Origin: Mesorhizobium sp. M1E.F.Ca.ET.045.02.1.1
Lineage (GTDB): Bacteria; Pseudomonadota; Alphaproteobacteria; Rhizobiales; Rhizobiaceae
Assembly: GCF_003952485.1 (NCBI RefSeq)
Contig: NZ_CP034447.1
Coordinates: 5,470,501-5,534,500 of the forward strand
Length of the DNA: 64,000 nucleotides
Direction of reading: 5' to 3'
Of this stretch, positions 1-7,565 are shown in pieces (position 1 is the stretch's first letter; each line of letters opens with the position of its first letter). Under the pieces are notes generated by a model. That model had not been told where the DNA came from. It worked only from the letters and a program-made list of their open reading frames with translations, and searched no databases. A program made the translations under genes and the position numbers.

Positions 1-406
1 CTGAGGTCTGGTGCTACGCTGCACTGCACCGGCGTTGTGCTGGCTTCCAATCGGAGAGGTCATGGCTGCGCTCCAGGTGGATGACAGACGCACTATGGCA
101 CGGCTGGCTGGTGCCAACCTTGTGGCTGGCTGGGCAAACGCTTGGTTTCAGGCGAGTTCAGAGCGCCACCGGCCCGATTGGCTGTCATATCGGTCCAAGC
201 CCCGGTGGGAGGATGACAAATAATCGTCCAGAGAATGTCAGCAATCCATCAGACTTGGGTCGCATGCGGGAGGGACTGTAGAACCCCTTTTTCTTGCCTT
301 CCAGCAACAGTATTGTTCTTCGAAAGTGCTGGAGGAGAATCCAGCCGGGCAGTTTCGAGGGCAGCCCCCGAAAAAGAACTACGCTGCGGAATACCTAGAA
401 CGAAGA
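1..406. other. left edge, no supported gene
   Basis: Short open frames exist on both strands here. None has a convincing ribosome site, a recognisable domain, or codon use like its neighbours. I see no RNA gene or repeat. The stretch is probably non-coding or holds decayed chromosomal sequence. Confidence 0.4.
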
Positions 407-586
407 ATGTCAGCCATGCAGTTCACCGCCTTTCTGGATCCGTGCGACCAGTGGATGGTCTATGACTTATTTTCCGATCTCCCGGCGGAGTTGCCGGGCA
501 GACTGCTGCTTGGACTGACACAGAACGACGCCGAGCAGTTAACCGAGCAGGCGAACGTGGAATTCGTGTCGATGCCGGCCGAATAG
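407..586 (+). CDS. small hypothetical protein (59 aa)
   Basis: Unrecognised short protein starting MSAMQFTAFLDP and ending in an acidic, glutamine-rich helix-like tail. The ATG at 407 is chosen because an open extension to 326 looks non-coding (Pro/Lys/Gln-rich); a second ATG at 416 is equally possible. No signal peptide or membrane segment. It lies alone in a gene-poor flank. It could be a real small rhizobial orphan or a chance frame. Confidence 0.35.
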   Translation: MSAMQFTAFLDPCDQWMVYDLFSDLPAELPGRLLLGLTQNDAEQLTEQANVEFVSMPAE

Positions 587-715
587 GATTAGAGGAAAGA
601 GGAATCGAGCGGCGGGGACAGAACCGTCGAGCTTCGGACTGGCAGAAGCTCATGGATGGCGCCGCCAGCTCAGGAAGACGCCGACTCGCAAGCCATTGTG
701 ACCCGGAGCGAAAAG

Positions 716-823
716 CTAAAGCGCGTCGCGATCTTTCAGATTCGCTTCGTGCGCTTTAGGTTTTTGATTTTACGCATGTCTTGGTCCCGAAACCGGTTCC
801 CACTTTCGGGGGACATGCTTTAG
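716..823. repeat. 108-bp double-hairpin repeat, copy 1
   Basis: The left half is an imperfect palindrome with ends CTAAAGCGC and GCGCTTTAG. The right half forms a second stem with CATGTC and GACATG outer arms and CCCGAAA/TTTCGGG inner arms. A nearly identical copy lies at 45915-46023. This matches my memory of an abundant dispersed intergenic element of Mesorhizobium chromosomes. Copies on both sides of the mobile region suggest both flanks are host chromosome. Confidence 0.75.
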
Positions 824-839
824 CCAGCAACGACCCAGT

Positions 840-989
840 CTAATTCCAAGAGACCCTGACGAGGCCTTGGAAGTTCTCAACCTGATCGATGCTCTTCATC
901 AGCGCAATTCGATAGGCGCTCTTGTTCGCCAAGCCATCCCAGACCAAGAACGCGGCAACGGCGGCGACGATCAATAGGATCGGTCGCAT
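840..989 (-). CDS. small membrane protein (49 aa)
   Basis: A 49-residue protein opening MRPILLIVAAVAAFLVWDGL, a single N-terminal membrane segment or uncleaved signal anchor, followed by a short charged tail (SAYRIALMKSIDQVENFQ). A GGGAG ribosome site sits a few bases before the ATG, supporting a real gene. It starts just downstream of the double-hairpin repeat. Function unknown; the single-span shape resembles other small rhizobial inner-membrane proteins. Confidence 0.55.
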   Translation of the reverse strand: MRPILLIVAAVAAFLVWDGLANKSAYRIALMKSIDQVENFQGLVRVSWN

Positions 990-1095
990 TGTGGAACTCC
1001 CTCAAAGCTCCTCGTACGCGCATTGGTTATTATGCCCCCGGCCGGAGTTAAGCACAAGCAAGTGCTAATGTAGCTTCCATAGGGGGGATCTCAAA

Positions 1096-1311
1096 ATGCT
1101 GAAAGCGCGACGAAAGCCGCAGAAGGCTTACCCGAACAGCGACCGCTATGGAGAGGACGGCCGGCGCCTCTATAGCGCCTATGACGCCGCGACGGTGGCT
1201 CGACGACGTGGGCGCCAAGCCTGGGTGAAACGCATCCGGTTTGCTGGGATCGCGCTGGCCATTATTGCTGTAATTGTGGTGGGAATCGTCGTCAGCGCTT
1301 TGCCGCACTAG
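1096..1311 (+). CDS. small C-tail-anchored membrane protein (71 aa)
   Basis: The first 45 residues are strongly basic with several Arg-Arg pairs. They are followed by one hydrophobic segment near the C-terminus (IALAIIAVIVVGIVVSAL), so the protein is probably tail-anchored in the inner membrane with a cytosolic basic domain. An ATG with a G-rich stretch upstream (gggggatct) supports the start. Its stop overlaps that of the convergent gene at 1308. Function unknown. Confidence 0.5.
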   Translation: MLKARRKPQKAYPNSDRYGEDGRRLYSAYDAATVARRRGRQAWVKRIRFAGIALAIIAVIVVGIVVSALPH

Positions 1312-1466
1312 CCGGCGAGGACTAGTCCAATGCCGATGCCCAGGCCAATGGCGATGCCTAGGAAGAGCTTGCCGAGCAAATCGAGGACGATGACGCGGAC
1401 CTTGCCCCAAACGTCTCTATGGGGCTCGCGGAGAGCGCTGGAGAGGTCATCAAACACCGTATCCAT
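1308..1466 (-). CDS. small glycine-rich membrane protein (52 aa)
   Basis: A 52-residue protein beginning MDTVFDDLSSALRE and ending in a hydrophobic glycine-rich helix (LFLGIAIGLGIGIGLVLAG), suggesting one membrane pass with GxxxG-type packing. It converges on the 1096 gene and their stop codons overlap. The ribosome site is weak. The reading frame and typical membrane-protein shape are the main support; function unknown. Confidence 0.5.
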   Translation of the reverse strand: MDTVFDDLSSALREPHRDVWGKVRVIVLDLLGKLFLGIAIGLGIGIGLVLAG

Positions 1467-1896
1467 GGACAGACTCTAGATCGGAACGCGACGGATGTGA
1501 ATCCCCATCCTCTGGCGTTTTCACACCAGTTCTTAGCGGCTGCTAATTTTGCGCTCCTCATGTCTCCTTATATCGGCGTGCCCCCAGGCCGTTATGGGCG
1601 CAACCTTCAACATCGTATTTTTATTCAACTCGTCTAATAGACGGGACGTATCCGTAGTTTAAACCTGGAAAGACCGATCTTGCGGCTGCCGATGTCACGT
1701 GGCCTTGTCGACCGAGCGGTGTCGCATGCTGTGCCGGATAAGCGGCGTGAGTGGAGGCCTTGCCCCTGAAAAATGACCGGCGCCGTTGGTGGAGGTTGCC
1801 TGAACTGCTGGCGCCGGCCAGTTCAGTGCGCAAACGCAGCCATAGCTGAGTCTTGACGTCGGGTCACCTTTCGCGCCGGCGGGTCGAAACACGCGC
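1467..1896. other. intergenic, no supported gene
   Basis: About 430 bases without a credible coding frame. Open frames on either strand are Arg/Pro-rich shadows without ribosome sites. No repeat or RNA gene was recognised. Confidence 0.4.
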
Positions 1897-2022
1897 TCAG
1901 CGGGAACTGACGCGGCGCGCGGAGGCCGGCGCAGGACCACGCATATAATAAAGCTCCGGCCGATAGCGTGGTGCAACGAATTCGCGAAAGGCTGATGCCA
2001 ACCGAGTGATCAAACTCCACAT
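1897..2022 (-). CDS. small hypothetical protein (41 aa)
   Basis: A 41-residue product starting MWSLITRLASAFREFVAP. A textbook AGGAGG ribosome site lies 7 bases before the ATG, which is why this frame is preferred over the longer GTG frame overlapping it. An N-terminal amphipathic or hydrophobic helix precedes a Tyr/Arg/Pro-rich tail. Function unknown; it may be a membrane-associated small protein. Confidence 0.45.
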   Translation of the reverse strand: MWSLITRLASAFREFVAPRYRPELYYMRGPAPASARRVSSR

Positions 2023-2033
2023 CGAAACGCCTC

Positions 2034-2246
2034 CTATGACCTTGTGACGGCTGGAGGACATGGCGGCAAAATCCGTGATGCCGGCGCTGACAGGGTCGCT
2101 GGTGATGGACCGCTAGAACAAAAGACTGAATCGGATTGGATCGCGGTCAGAAGTCCCCATGCGGTTTCGGACGAGAAGAGGGCGATCCCGAGGCCCGTGG
2201 CCAAGATCAATGCGGGAAGGCCGAGCAGCAGCTTACGCGACATCAT
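2034..2246 (-). CDS. putative small exported or membrane protein (70 aa)
   Basis: Starts MMSRKLLLGLPALILATGLG, a good signal-peptide or anchor sequence, with a second ATG three bases later. A TGAGG-like ribosome site lies upstream. The C-terminal 25 residues are Pro/Ser-rich and look less like natural coding, so the gene may be shorter, decayed or spurious. Confidence 0.35.
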   Translation of the reverse strand: MMSRKLLLGLPALILATGLGIALFSSETAWGLLTAIQSDSVFCSSGPSPATLSAPASRILPPCPPAVTRS

Positions 2247-2563
2247 TGTCCCAACCTCACGCACGCCGGTGTTGATGTGGAACAGATTCTACGCGCCCCG
2301 GCGTGCCTGAAACTGTGGTTGCAACAGCCGTGCCACGCTTGCATGCCAAACAACCTGGCTATCCGGCGGCGAGATCCCGCGCGAAAAAGACCGGCGCCTT
2401 CCATCGCGCCCGCAGTCCCATTTCAGGACGAATCCGCTGGCACCGCGCTTGCATGGAGACCGTTGCCGGCTAATCCCGGTCGGCTCGTCGGGCTTGAAGG
2501 TTGTTGTTGGGGGCCTCGCCCGGCGAGTTGAGCATTCCGTCTCTTGCAATCGTGCGAGGTAGG
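2247..2563. other. intergenic, no supported gene
   Basis: About 317 bases with only low-complexity open frames on both strands. Nothing convincing was seen. Confidence 0.35.
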
Positions 2564-2668
2564 ATGTTTACCGACAAAGAGACCCGAGTGGTCGAGGCTT
2601 GCCTGCTGGTTGCCGTGCCGCTGTCGATCGTTGTGGCAGCCGCCCTTGCGTGGCTCATTCCTCTGTGA
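2564..2668 (+). CDS. very small membrane protein (34 aa)
   Basis: A 34-residue protein whose residues 13-33 form one hydrophobic span (CLLVAVPLSIVVAAALAWLI) after a charged N-terminus (MFTDKETRVVEA). A GAGG ribosome site lies just upstream. It would be a single-pass inner-membrane peptide of unknown role. Support comes from composition and start context only. Confidence 0.4.
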   Translation: MFTDKETRVVEACLLVAVPLSIVVAAALAWLIPL

Positions 2669-2840
2669 GCGCTTCTGTCGGATCCGCATGCTGGCCAGCA
2701 AGCGCGCTCGCCGCCATCCCGGCCGTATAGCGCTGCCGGTAACGCCAGGCTCTGCTGGCGAGCATCACGGCGGCGATTGCGGCGATGTAGAGCTGGACTG
2801 CTGTGCCCGTGGGGAATTTACCTGGCGGAGGGAGTGTCAT
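2655..2840 (-). CDS. small membrane protein (61 aa)
   Basis: Opens MTLPPPGKFPTGTAVQLYIA with one membrane span around residues 14-30, then a basic stretch (SRAWRYRQRYTAG) and an acidic C-terminus, consistent with a single-pass protein. It converges on and slightly overlaps the 2564 gene. No strong ribosome site. Function unknown; it is the last gene before the prophage boundary. Confidence 0.45.
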   Translation of the reverse strand: MTLPPPGKFPTGTAVQLYIAAIAAVMLASRAWRYRQRYTAGMAASALAGQHADPTEALTEE

Positions 2841-2956
2841 TTAAACCCACGTCCGCCAAGGTTTGCCGTCATTCGAAAAACACGTTGAATCTGTTGGGTT
2901 TCTAGCATTCTCCGTTTGCTGGGTTCCGTTCCAATCCGCTATCATTGCGGCTCAAA

Positions 2957-2971
2957 GTTAGGAACGGAGTT
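2957..2971. other. candidate attL core
   Basis: GTTAGGAACGGAGTT, matching 40006-40020 at 14 of 15 bases. It sits immediately upstream of the integrase and includes its apparent ribosome site. An att core next to int is the usual arrangement, but a 15-bp match is short, so this is an inference. Confidence 0.35.
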
Positions 2972-2977
2972 GCTGAT

Positions 2978-4207
2978 TTGGTCCGCTCGCTCAACCTCCT
3001 CGCCGAAACCTCCATTCGCGCGAAAGAAATGAAGCCGGGTCGCTACAGCGACGGCGGTGGGCTCTACCTGATGGTCAAGAAGGGCGGGACCAAATCCTGG
3101 ACTTTCGTCCACTTCAAGGGGTCTGGCGCCGGACGCGCATGGAAGGAAGCCGGGCTCGGCTCCTATCCTGGCGTTTCACTGAAGGAAGCGCGTCTTGCCG
3201 CCGCTGGCTGCCGTGACCGTCTGCGGCGCGGGCTGGAGCCGATCGACGCGGATGCCGAGGTCGAGGCTCCAACCTTTGCCAAGTGCGCGGACGACTTCAT
3301 TGCCGAAGCCGGCAAGGGCTGGAGCAATCCGAAGCACAAGGCCCAATGGGAAATGACCCTAGGCGATGCCTACTGCAAATCCATCCGGGCGAAGGCGGTG
3401 TCGGAAGTCACGACGGCCGATGTGCTGGCCATACTGAAACCAGTCTGGCAGGCGAAGCCGGAAACAGCGCAGCGCCTGCGCGGGCGGGTTGAACGGGTGT
3501 TGGACTTTGCTAAGGCCTCGGGTCATCGTTCTGGCGAAAACCCGGCTCTTTGGCGGGGGCATCTACAACACCTGCTGGCGAAGGGGAAGAAGCTCTCGCG
3601 CGGACACCATAGCGCAATGCCCTACAGCGATGTACCGGCGTTCGTGAAGCGCCTGCGGACCTCTGGGGCGATGTCTGCGAAGGCGTTGGAATTCCTCATC
3701 CTGACGGCGGCACGCTCCGGCGAAGTGTTGGGCGCGGTGTGGGATGAGCTGGATCTTGAAGAAAAGGTTTGGACAGTGCCGGCGGCGCGCATGAAGGCCC
3801 GCAAGGTGCATCGCGTACCTTTGACGGATGCCGCCATAAATATCTTGATCCCGCTGCACGAGGCGCGTGTATCTGCCTACGTCTTTCCGGGCGAGACCAA
3901 GAAGGGCGGGAGTGAGGCGCCGCTTTCCGTGATGGCGATGACGATGCAGATGCGCCGGATGGAAGTCGGTGAATTCACACCGCACGGTTTCCGGTCCGCC
4001 TTCCGGGATTGGTGCGGCGATCAAACCAGTTTCCCGCGCGAAGTCGCCGAAGCCGCTCTCGCTCACAAGGTCGGCGATTCGGTCGAGAATGCTTACCGGC
4101 GGTCGGACGCATTGGAAAAGCGCCGGAAGCTGATGAACGCCTGGAGTAACTTCTTAAACGCTCCGGCGCGCGGCAACCTGCGCCTTGTTGGGGGAAACGC
4201 CAGATAA
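2978..4207 (+). CDS. tyrosine recombinase / phage integrase (409 aa)
   Basis: Site-specific recombinase of the P4-like family that would integrate and excise the prophage. The N-terminal 90 residues resemble the arm-binding DUF4102 domain (MKPGRYSDGGGLYLMVKK). Catalytic motifs follow: Arg in TAARSGEVLGAVWDEL, the H-x-x-R box in HGFRSAFRDW, then AHKVGDSVENAYRRSD carrying the late His and nucleophilic Tyr. A TTG start at 2978 is preferred because AGGAACGGAG lies 8 bases upstream; the frame is open to 2945. It reads into the prophage, as expected for an integrase at attL. Confidence 0.9.
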   Translation: MVRSLNLLAETSIRAKEMKPGRYSDGGGLYLMVKKGGTKSWTFVHFKGSGAGRAWKEAGLGSYPGVSLKEARLAAAGCRDRLRRGLEPIDADAEVEAPTFAKCADDFIAEAGKGWSNPKHKAQWEMTLGDAYCKSIRAKAVSEVTTADVLAILKPVWQAKPETAQRLRGRVERVLDFAKASGHRSGENPALWRGHLQHLLAKGKKLSRGHHSAMPYSDVPAFVKRLRTSGAMSAKALEFLILTAARSGEVLGAVWDELDLEEKVWTVPAARMKARKVHRVPLTDAAINILIPLHEARVSAYVFPGETKKGGSEAPLSVMAMTMQMRRMEVGEFTPHGFRSAFRDWCGDQTSFPREVAEAALAHKVGDSVENAYRRSDALEKRRKLMNAWSNFLNAPARGNLRLVGGNAR

Positions 4208-4414
4208 CCGTCCTCTGGCGTCCGTCCTCGCTTGACCGGCGAATCTGACGAGAAGATATTGCTGATTCGAGGGATCGATTCAGAGGACCCGTCGCGGATT
4301 GTTCAGAGGCCGCGACGCTGCGTGGGGGCGCGGCGGTCCACCCTCGATATCTAAAGACCTGGGAGGGGCAAGAACGTCGTATTCGCGTCGTCGATTTACT
4401 ATGCCTTTAGACGA

Positions 4415-4429
4415 GAACCAACCGGGAAC
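4415..4429. promoter_or_regulatory. possible LexA (SOS) box
   Basis: GAAC-N7-GAAC, which is the alphaproteobacterial GTTC-N7-GTTC LexA site read from the other strand. It lies in the 409-base gap between integrase and early operon, where prophage control elements are expected. About two such matches are expected by chance in 64 kb, so position is the main support. Confidence 0.35.
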
Positions 4430-4541
4430 AAATACCCTGGGGATAAACTGTGGAAAACATGGCATCGAGATGAGCTTAAGCCATTGAAAAAACAGAACAA
4501 ATGCCTCATCAAAAAATAATTGTTAACACTATTTCTAGGGT

Positions 4542-4571
4542 TTGGCGTCGAGTCATCCAGGATGCTAATAT
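4542..4571 (+). promoter_or_regulatory. candidate early-operon promoter
   Basis: TTGGCG and TAATAT hexamers separated by 18 bases, 45 bases upstream of the HTH gene at 4617. They lie in an AT-rich patch (4480-4575) that contrasts with the GC-rich surroundings. Sigma-70-type match only by eye. Confidence 0.35.
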
Positions 4572-4616
4572 GTCCGTGGTGATTTGAAGCCGTTTCAACG
4601 GAAGAAAGGAAAGGGA

Positions 4617-4823
4617 ATGAGCGCACCCAATGCCTACACCGTCGCCGCCTTCTGCGACGCGTACGGCATCCGCCGCAACTCGGCCTATCTGGAAATCAAG
4701 GCCGGCCGGTTGGAGATCAGGAAGGCAGGCAGGAAGACGCTGATCCGCAAGGTAGATGCTGACGCCTGGCTGAACAGTCTACCGAAAGGAAACCCGGAGC
4801 CCGCTTCGGCGGAGGAAGCTTGA
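4617..4823 (+). CDS. excisionase / AlpA-like helix-turn-helix protein (68 aa)
   Basis: Small DNA-binding protein of the MerR/AlpA/excisionase type. It opens with a tyrosine-containing winged-HTH motif (YTVAAFCDAYGIRRNSAYLE), then the basic wing RKAGRKTLIRKVDADAWLNSL. This architecture is typical of Xis or early phage regulators. The ATG at 4617 follows an AGGAAAGGGA ribosome site; an upstream in-frame ATG at 4584 lacks one. First gene of the early operon and close to the integrase, so a role in excision or early control is likely. Confidence 0.7.
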   Translation: MSAPNAYTVAAFCDAYGIRRNSAYLEIKAGRLEIRKAGRKTLIRKVDADAWLNSLPKGNPEPASAEEA

Positions 4824-4911
4824 GCGGCCGGTCGCCAAACCTAAGGCCGCTCAAGCCCCGATCTGACCCAATATCTTCACAACCCCTTGCAGATTCTGAA
4901 AGGACCAGACG

Positions 4912-5259
4912 ATGGAAGCCATAGCAGGGGACTTTCCCCGCGCGAAATCAATTCCGACGACTGCAAACAAGAAATTTTCGATCACCGTCAAGGTCGAGCC
5001 GGATGGACGTACGGTCAAGCTCGACGGGCGTGCCGCCTGGATGCTCAAGCAACTGATCGACGCCGGGAAGCGCGGCCTCACCACACTCGACCTGCCGGCC
5101 GGCATCAGAGTGAGTCACAGCGTTTTTCTGCTGCGGCGAGCCGGGTTCGTCATTTCGTCGCCGCGCGAGAGCCATGGCGGCCCCTTCCCAGGAACGCATT
5201 CTAGGTACACGCTGGCAACTCCGGTGACCATCATCGAAGACATGGCGACTGCTGCATGA
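4912..5259 (+). CDS. phage early winged-helix-like protein (115 aa)
   Basis: Residues 45-100 (WMLKQLIDAGKRGLTTLDLP then RVSHSVFLLRRAGFVISSPR) look like a compact winged helix in which the second helix reads DNA and GF-I-S marks the wing. The C-terminus describes a short beta edge. Its stop overlaps the primase start by 4 bases (ATGA), so the two are translationally coupled and probably work together in replication or early regulation. No closer family recognised. Confidence 0.6.
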   Translation: MEAIAGDFPRAKSIPTTANKKFSITVKVEPDGRTVKLDGRAAWMLKQLIDAGKRGLTTLDLPAGIRVSHSVFLLRRAGFVISSPRESHGGPFPGTHSRYTLATPVTIIEDMATAA

Positions 5260-6356
5260 ACGCTGCCGCCGACTTCCAGAAACTATCAGTTTCGCCGGAA
5301 GTCCGTGGGGTGGGGTCTCGCTACGCCGAGACCATCGCCCGCCTTCACGGCGCCGGCTACAAGCTCCTGCCGCTCGGCGACGGGCCGGACGGCAAGAAGC
5401 CCTTGGTTGCCAACTGGTCCGGCGCGCGCGGCTGCTCAGTGGCCACGTGTCTTAGTCTGATGGGCAAGGCCGAGTCGCAGATGTACGGCATCCGGCTTGA
5501 TGGGCTGGTCGTGGTCGACTGCGATACCGACAACGCCGCGACCCGCGACTACGTCGAACAGCACTTCGGGCTTTCGCCGGTAATGACCCGGACGTCGCGC
5601 GGCGTCCACTACTGGTTCCGGGCGGGGTTCTATGTCCCGCCCAAGGTGCGCCTGCCCGACATCTCGATCGACTTCAAGACTGGTGCCGGCTCGTTTGTGG
5701 TCGGCCCGGATTCGGTTCGGCCAGACACTGGCCAGTCGTATGAGGCAGCGGGCGCGCCGCTCGGCTTCGCCGCGCGCCTGCCGATTTTCCAGGCGACGCC
5801 GCCACAATGGCAGCCTGGGTCCAAAAGGGCAGAGGTGGGCAAGCGCGACCGCCATCTTTTCCGACGCGGGATCGAGCTGGCTTTGGTTGCTGACAGCGAG
5901 GCCGAAGTTTTTGACGAGCTTTGCCTGCTGCGGGATCTGGAGTGCGACAACCCAGAAAGCGTTTCGAATGCCGAAATCCGGGCAAAGGCCCGATGGGCAT
6001 GGCGTAATCGGGATCGGCTTTACGTTTGGGGCGGCCGAAATTCGACATTCGCCACCAACCGCACCGCGACCGCCGCCTTGGCCGCCCACAAAAATGGGGA
6101 CGATGCCGCGCTTTTGTACATGGTCCTCAATGGCATGCACGGCCACCGGCCAGGCAAACTCTTCACGGTCGTTGCGCAAGGCCTGATCGATAAAGGCCAC
6201 CTTCCGTTGCAGAGCAAGAGCCGGATCTACCGCGACGTTCTAGTCCTGGTGGCTGTCGGGCTGTTGCAGGTGGTTCGACGTGGTCGCCGTAGCCAGAAGG
6301 AGCCCAACGTCTATCGGCTGTGTCTTCCCGATCAGAGTGAGAAGGAGGAGGTGTAG
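5256..6356 (+). CDS. Prim-Pol family primase-polymerase (366 aa)
   Basis: Bifunctional DNA primase/polymerase of the archaeo-eukaryotic primase-like type, making primers for phage replication. Visible motifs are GKKPL near residue 47, the metal-binding pair in LVVVDCDTDN (Asp88, Asp90) and TSRGVHYWFR (Arg115, His118). The N-terminal 200 residues hold this catalytic domain. The rest (residues 200-366) is a basic, helical region ending in a winged-helix-like segment rather than the helicase found in many fused homologues. Overlaps the preceding wHTH gene. Confidence 0.8.
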   Translation: MNAAADFQKLSVSPEVRGVGSRYAETIARLHGAGYKLLPLGDGPDGKKPLVANWSGARGCSVATCLSLMGKAESQMYGIRLDGLVVVDCDTDNAATRDYVEQHFGLSPVMTRTSRGVHYWFRAGFYVPPKVRLPDISIDFKTGAGSFVVGPDSVRPDTGQSYEAAGAPLGFAARLPIFQATPPQWQPGSKRAEVGKRDRHLFRRGIELALVADSEAEVFDELCLLRDLECDNPESVSNAEIRAKARWAWRNRDRLYVWGGRNSTFATNRTATAALAAHKNGDDAALLYMVLNGMHGHRPGKLFTVVAQGLIDKGHLPLQSKSRIYRDVLVLVAVGLLQVVRRGRRSQKEPNVYRLCLPDQSEKEEV

Positions 6357-6574
6357 TGCTTACTTCATTCCCAAATATGGGACTGACAATTGCGGTACGG
6401 GAGACCGTCCCCGGATTGTGGAACCGAAACCGGGCGGACTGTCGCCCGCTCGGTCAGATCATGAGCGAAGCCCGTAGTGGCAAACTGGCCGGCACTCGCC
6501 GTCTACCAGACGGTTCTGTCCTTGTTGATGACGTCGGCGCCGCGCTCGCTGCGATGAAGCGAAAGGGGGTATAG
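6356..6574 (+). CDS. small early protein, possible DNA-binding (72 aa)
   Basis: Starts at a GTG that overlaps the primase stop by one base (TAGTG), with GGAGGAGG just upstream. The C-terminal half (LGQIMSEARSGKLAGTRRLP then SVLVDDVGAALAAMKRKG) resembles the recognition part of a small excisionase-like HTH. Alternative starts at 6377 or 6461 would leave only that part. Function unknown; it belongs to the early operon. Confidence 0.55.
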   Translation: MLTSFPNMGLTIAVRETVPGLWNRNRADCRPLGQIMSEARSGKLAGTRRLPDGSVLVDDVGAALAAMKRKGV

Positions 6575-6829
6575 ATGGGTCCGAGCATCGTTCCGTTCCC
6601 GATGGCGAAATCAGACGGTGCGGTCAAAGTGGCAGTCGCAGCCTTGGCGGCGCTCAATGGCCCGTCGGCCGATGCGTATTGGCGGAAGCTAATCACAGCC
6701 AAGCGCCACGCGATGACAGCTCAAGGAATCTCTGAGGTCGAGGTGGACGAGACCCTTCTGGCTTTCGGCCAAGAGGTGTTCTTGGCTTTGGCGCGCCGAT
6801 ATCAGCCAGATGAAGGTGACGCCGCATGA
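6575..6829 (+). CDS. DUF6074-like small protein (84 aa)
   Basis: The opening SIVPFPMAKSDGAVKVAV and the following helix ending AYWRKLI fit my memory of the DUF6074 family, small soluble proteins found in rhizobial phages and plasmids. No function is known for the family. It starts directly after the previous stop and overlaps the next gene by 4 bases, so it is co-translated within the early operon. Confidence 0.55.
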   Translation: MGPSIVPFPMAKSDGAVKVAVAALAALNGPSADAYWRKLITAKRHAMTAQGISEVEVDETLLAFGQEVFLALARRYQPDEGDAA

Positions 6830-7236
6830 TGACGGTGATCAAGACTGAAGGCGGCTTTGCGGTGGTCGCGGCCGGCGAAATGCTGGCCGGTCCGTTTCCA
6901 ACAAATGCCGAAGCATGGCGCGTGCTCGATCGATTGGAAGGGCAGCCGATATCACCAGCAGAGAAGCGTGCGGACTGGATCTCGAACAAGATACTGGCGG
7001 CCGGCCCGAAGCCGAAGGAGCCGAAGTCGGCTCGCGACGAAAAGAAGCGGACCAAGAAAATGAAGCGGGCTGCGGCCAAGGCCCCGAGGTGGGTCCGCGA
7101 TATAGCCGCGGCGAAGTTCGACCCGCAGGTCCACCGCAAGCATCGCGAGTGGCAGCTCGGCACGTTCGGCGCAGCGTCTGACGTAAGACGCATCGACCCG
7201 GCCGATTACCTCGCATCGAGAAAGGAAGGTCAATGA
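6826..7236 (+). CDS. hypothetical early phage protein (136 aa)
   Basis: No family recognised. The N-terminal 50 residues (TEGGFAVVAAGEMLAGPFP, then EAWRVLDRLEG) look like a small alpha/beta fold. Residues 60-95 are extremely Lys/Arg-rich, and the C-terminal part (ARWVRDIAAAKFDPQVHRKH-like) is basic too, so binding to nucleic acid is plausible. ATGA overlaps on both sides place it firmly in the early operon. Confidence 0.6.
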   Translation: MMTVIKTEGGFAVVAAGEMLAGPFPTNAEAWRVLDRLEGQPISPAEKRADWISNKILAAGPKPKEPKSARDEKKRTKKMKRAAAKAPRWVRDIAAAKFDPQVHRKHREWQLGTFGAASDVRRIDPADYLASRKEGQ

Positions 7237-7532
7237 CTATTGCAGAACGACAAGCGCGAGAAGCCTATGACCGCGAAAACCCGTGGCGGCCGATGAACAC
7301 CGCCGTTCGCGGGGATGGCCTCATCTGCGAGCTGCTCTTCAACGATATGGTCGGGGACTACGGCACGCCGGGAATGCAATTCTTCCTGGATAACGACGGC
7401 CGGTGGTACCGGATTGATCCTCCTGGGGAGGTTTTTCTGTCGCCATCGCCGATCAATTGGCGGCCCGCCTATGTCCGCCTTACGCCGGAGCGTAGAAACT
7501 ACCTCAGGCGCAAGGCGAAGGGCGACAAATAG
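7233..7532 (+). CDS. hypothetical early phage protein (99 aa)
   Basis: Unrecognised soluble protein. Aromatic and Gly-rich centre (GTPGMQFFLDNDGRWYRIDP) suggests a small beta domain; the C-terminus is basic (RRNYLRRKAKGDK). Overlaps the previous gene by 4 bases and precedes the RNase H gene by 33 bases, so probably early or replication associated. Confidence 0.6.
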   Translation: MTIAERQAREAYDRENPWRPMNTAVRGDGLICELLFNDMVGDYGTPGMQFFLDNDGRWYRIDPPGEVFLSPSPINWRPAYVRLTPERRNYLRRKAKGDK

Positions 7533-7565
7533 TCAGTCGATGCGCACCGAAAGGAGAAATGCTGG

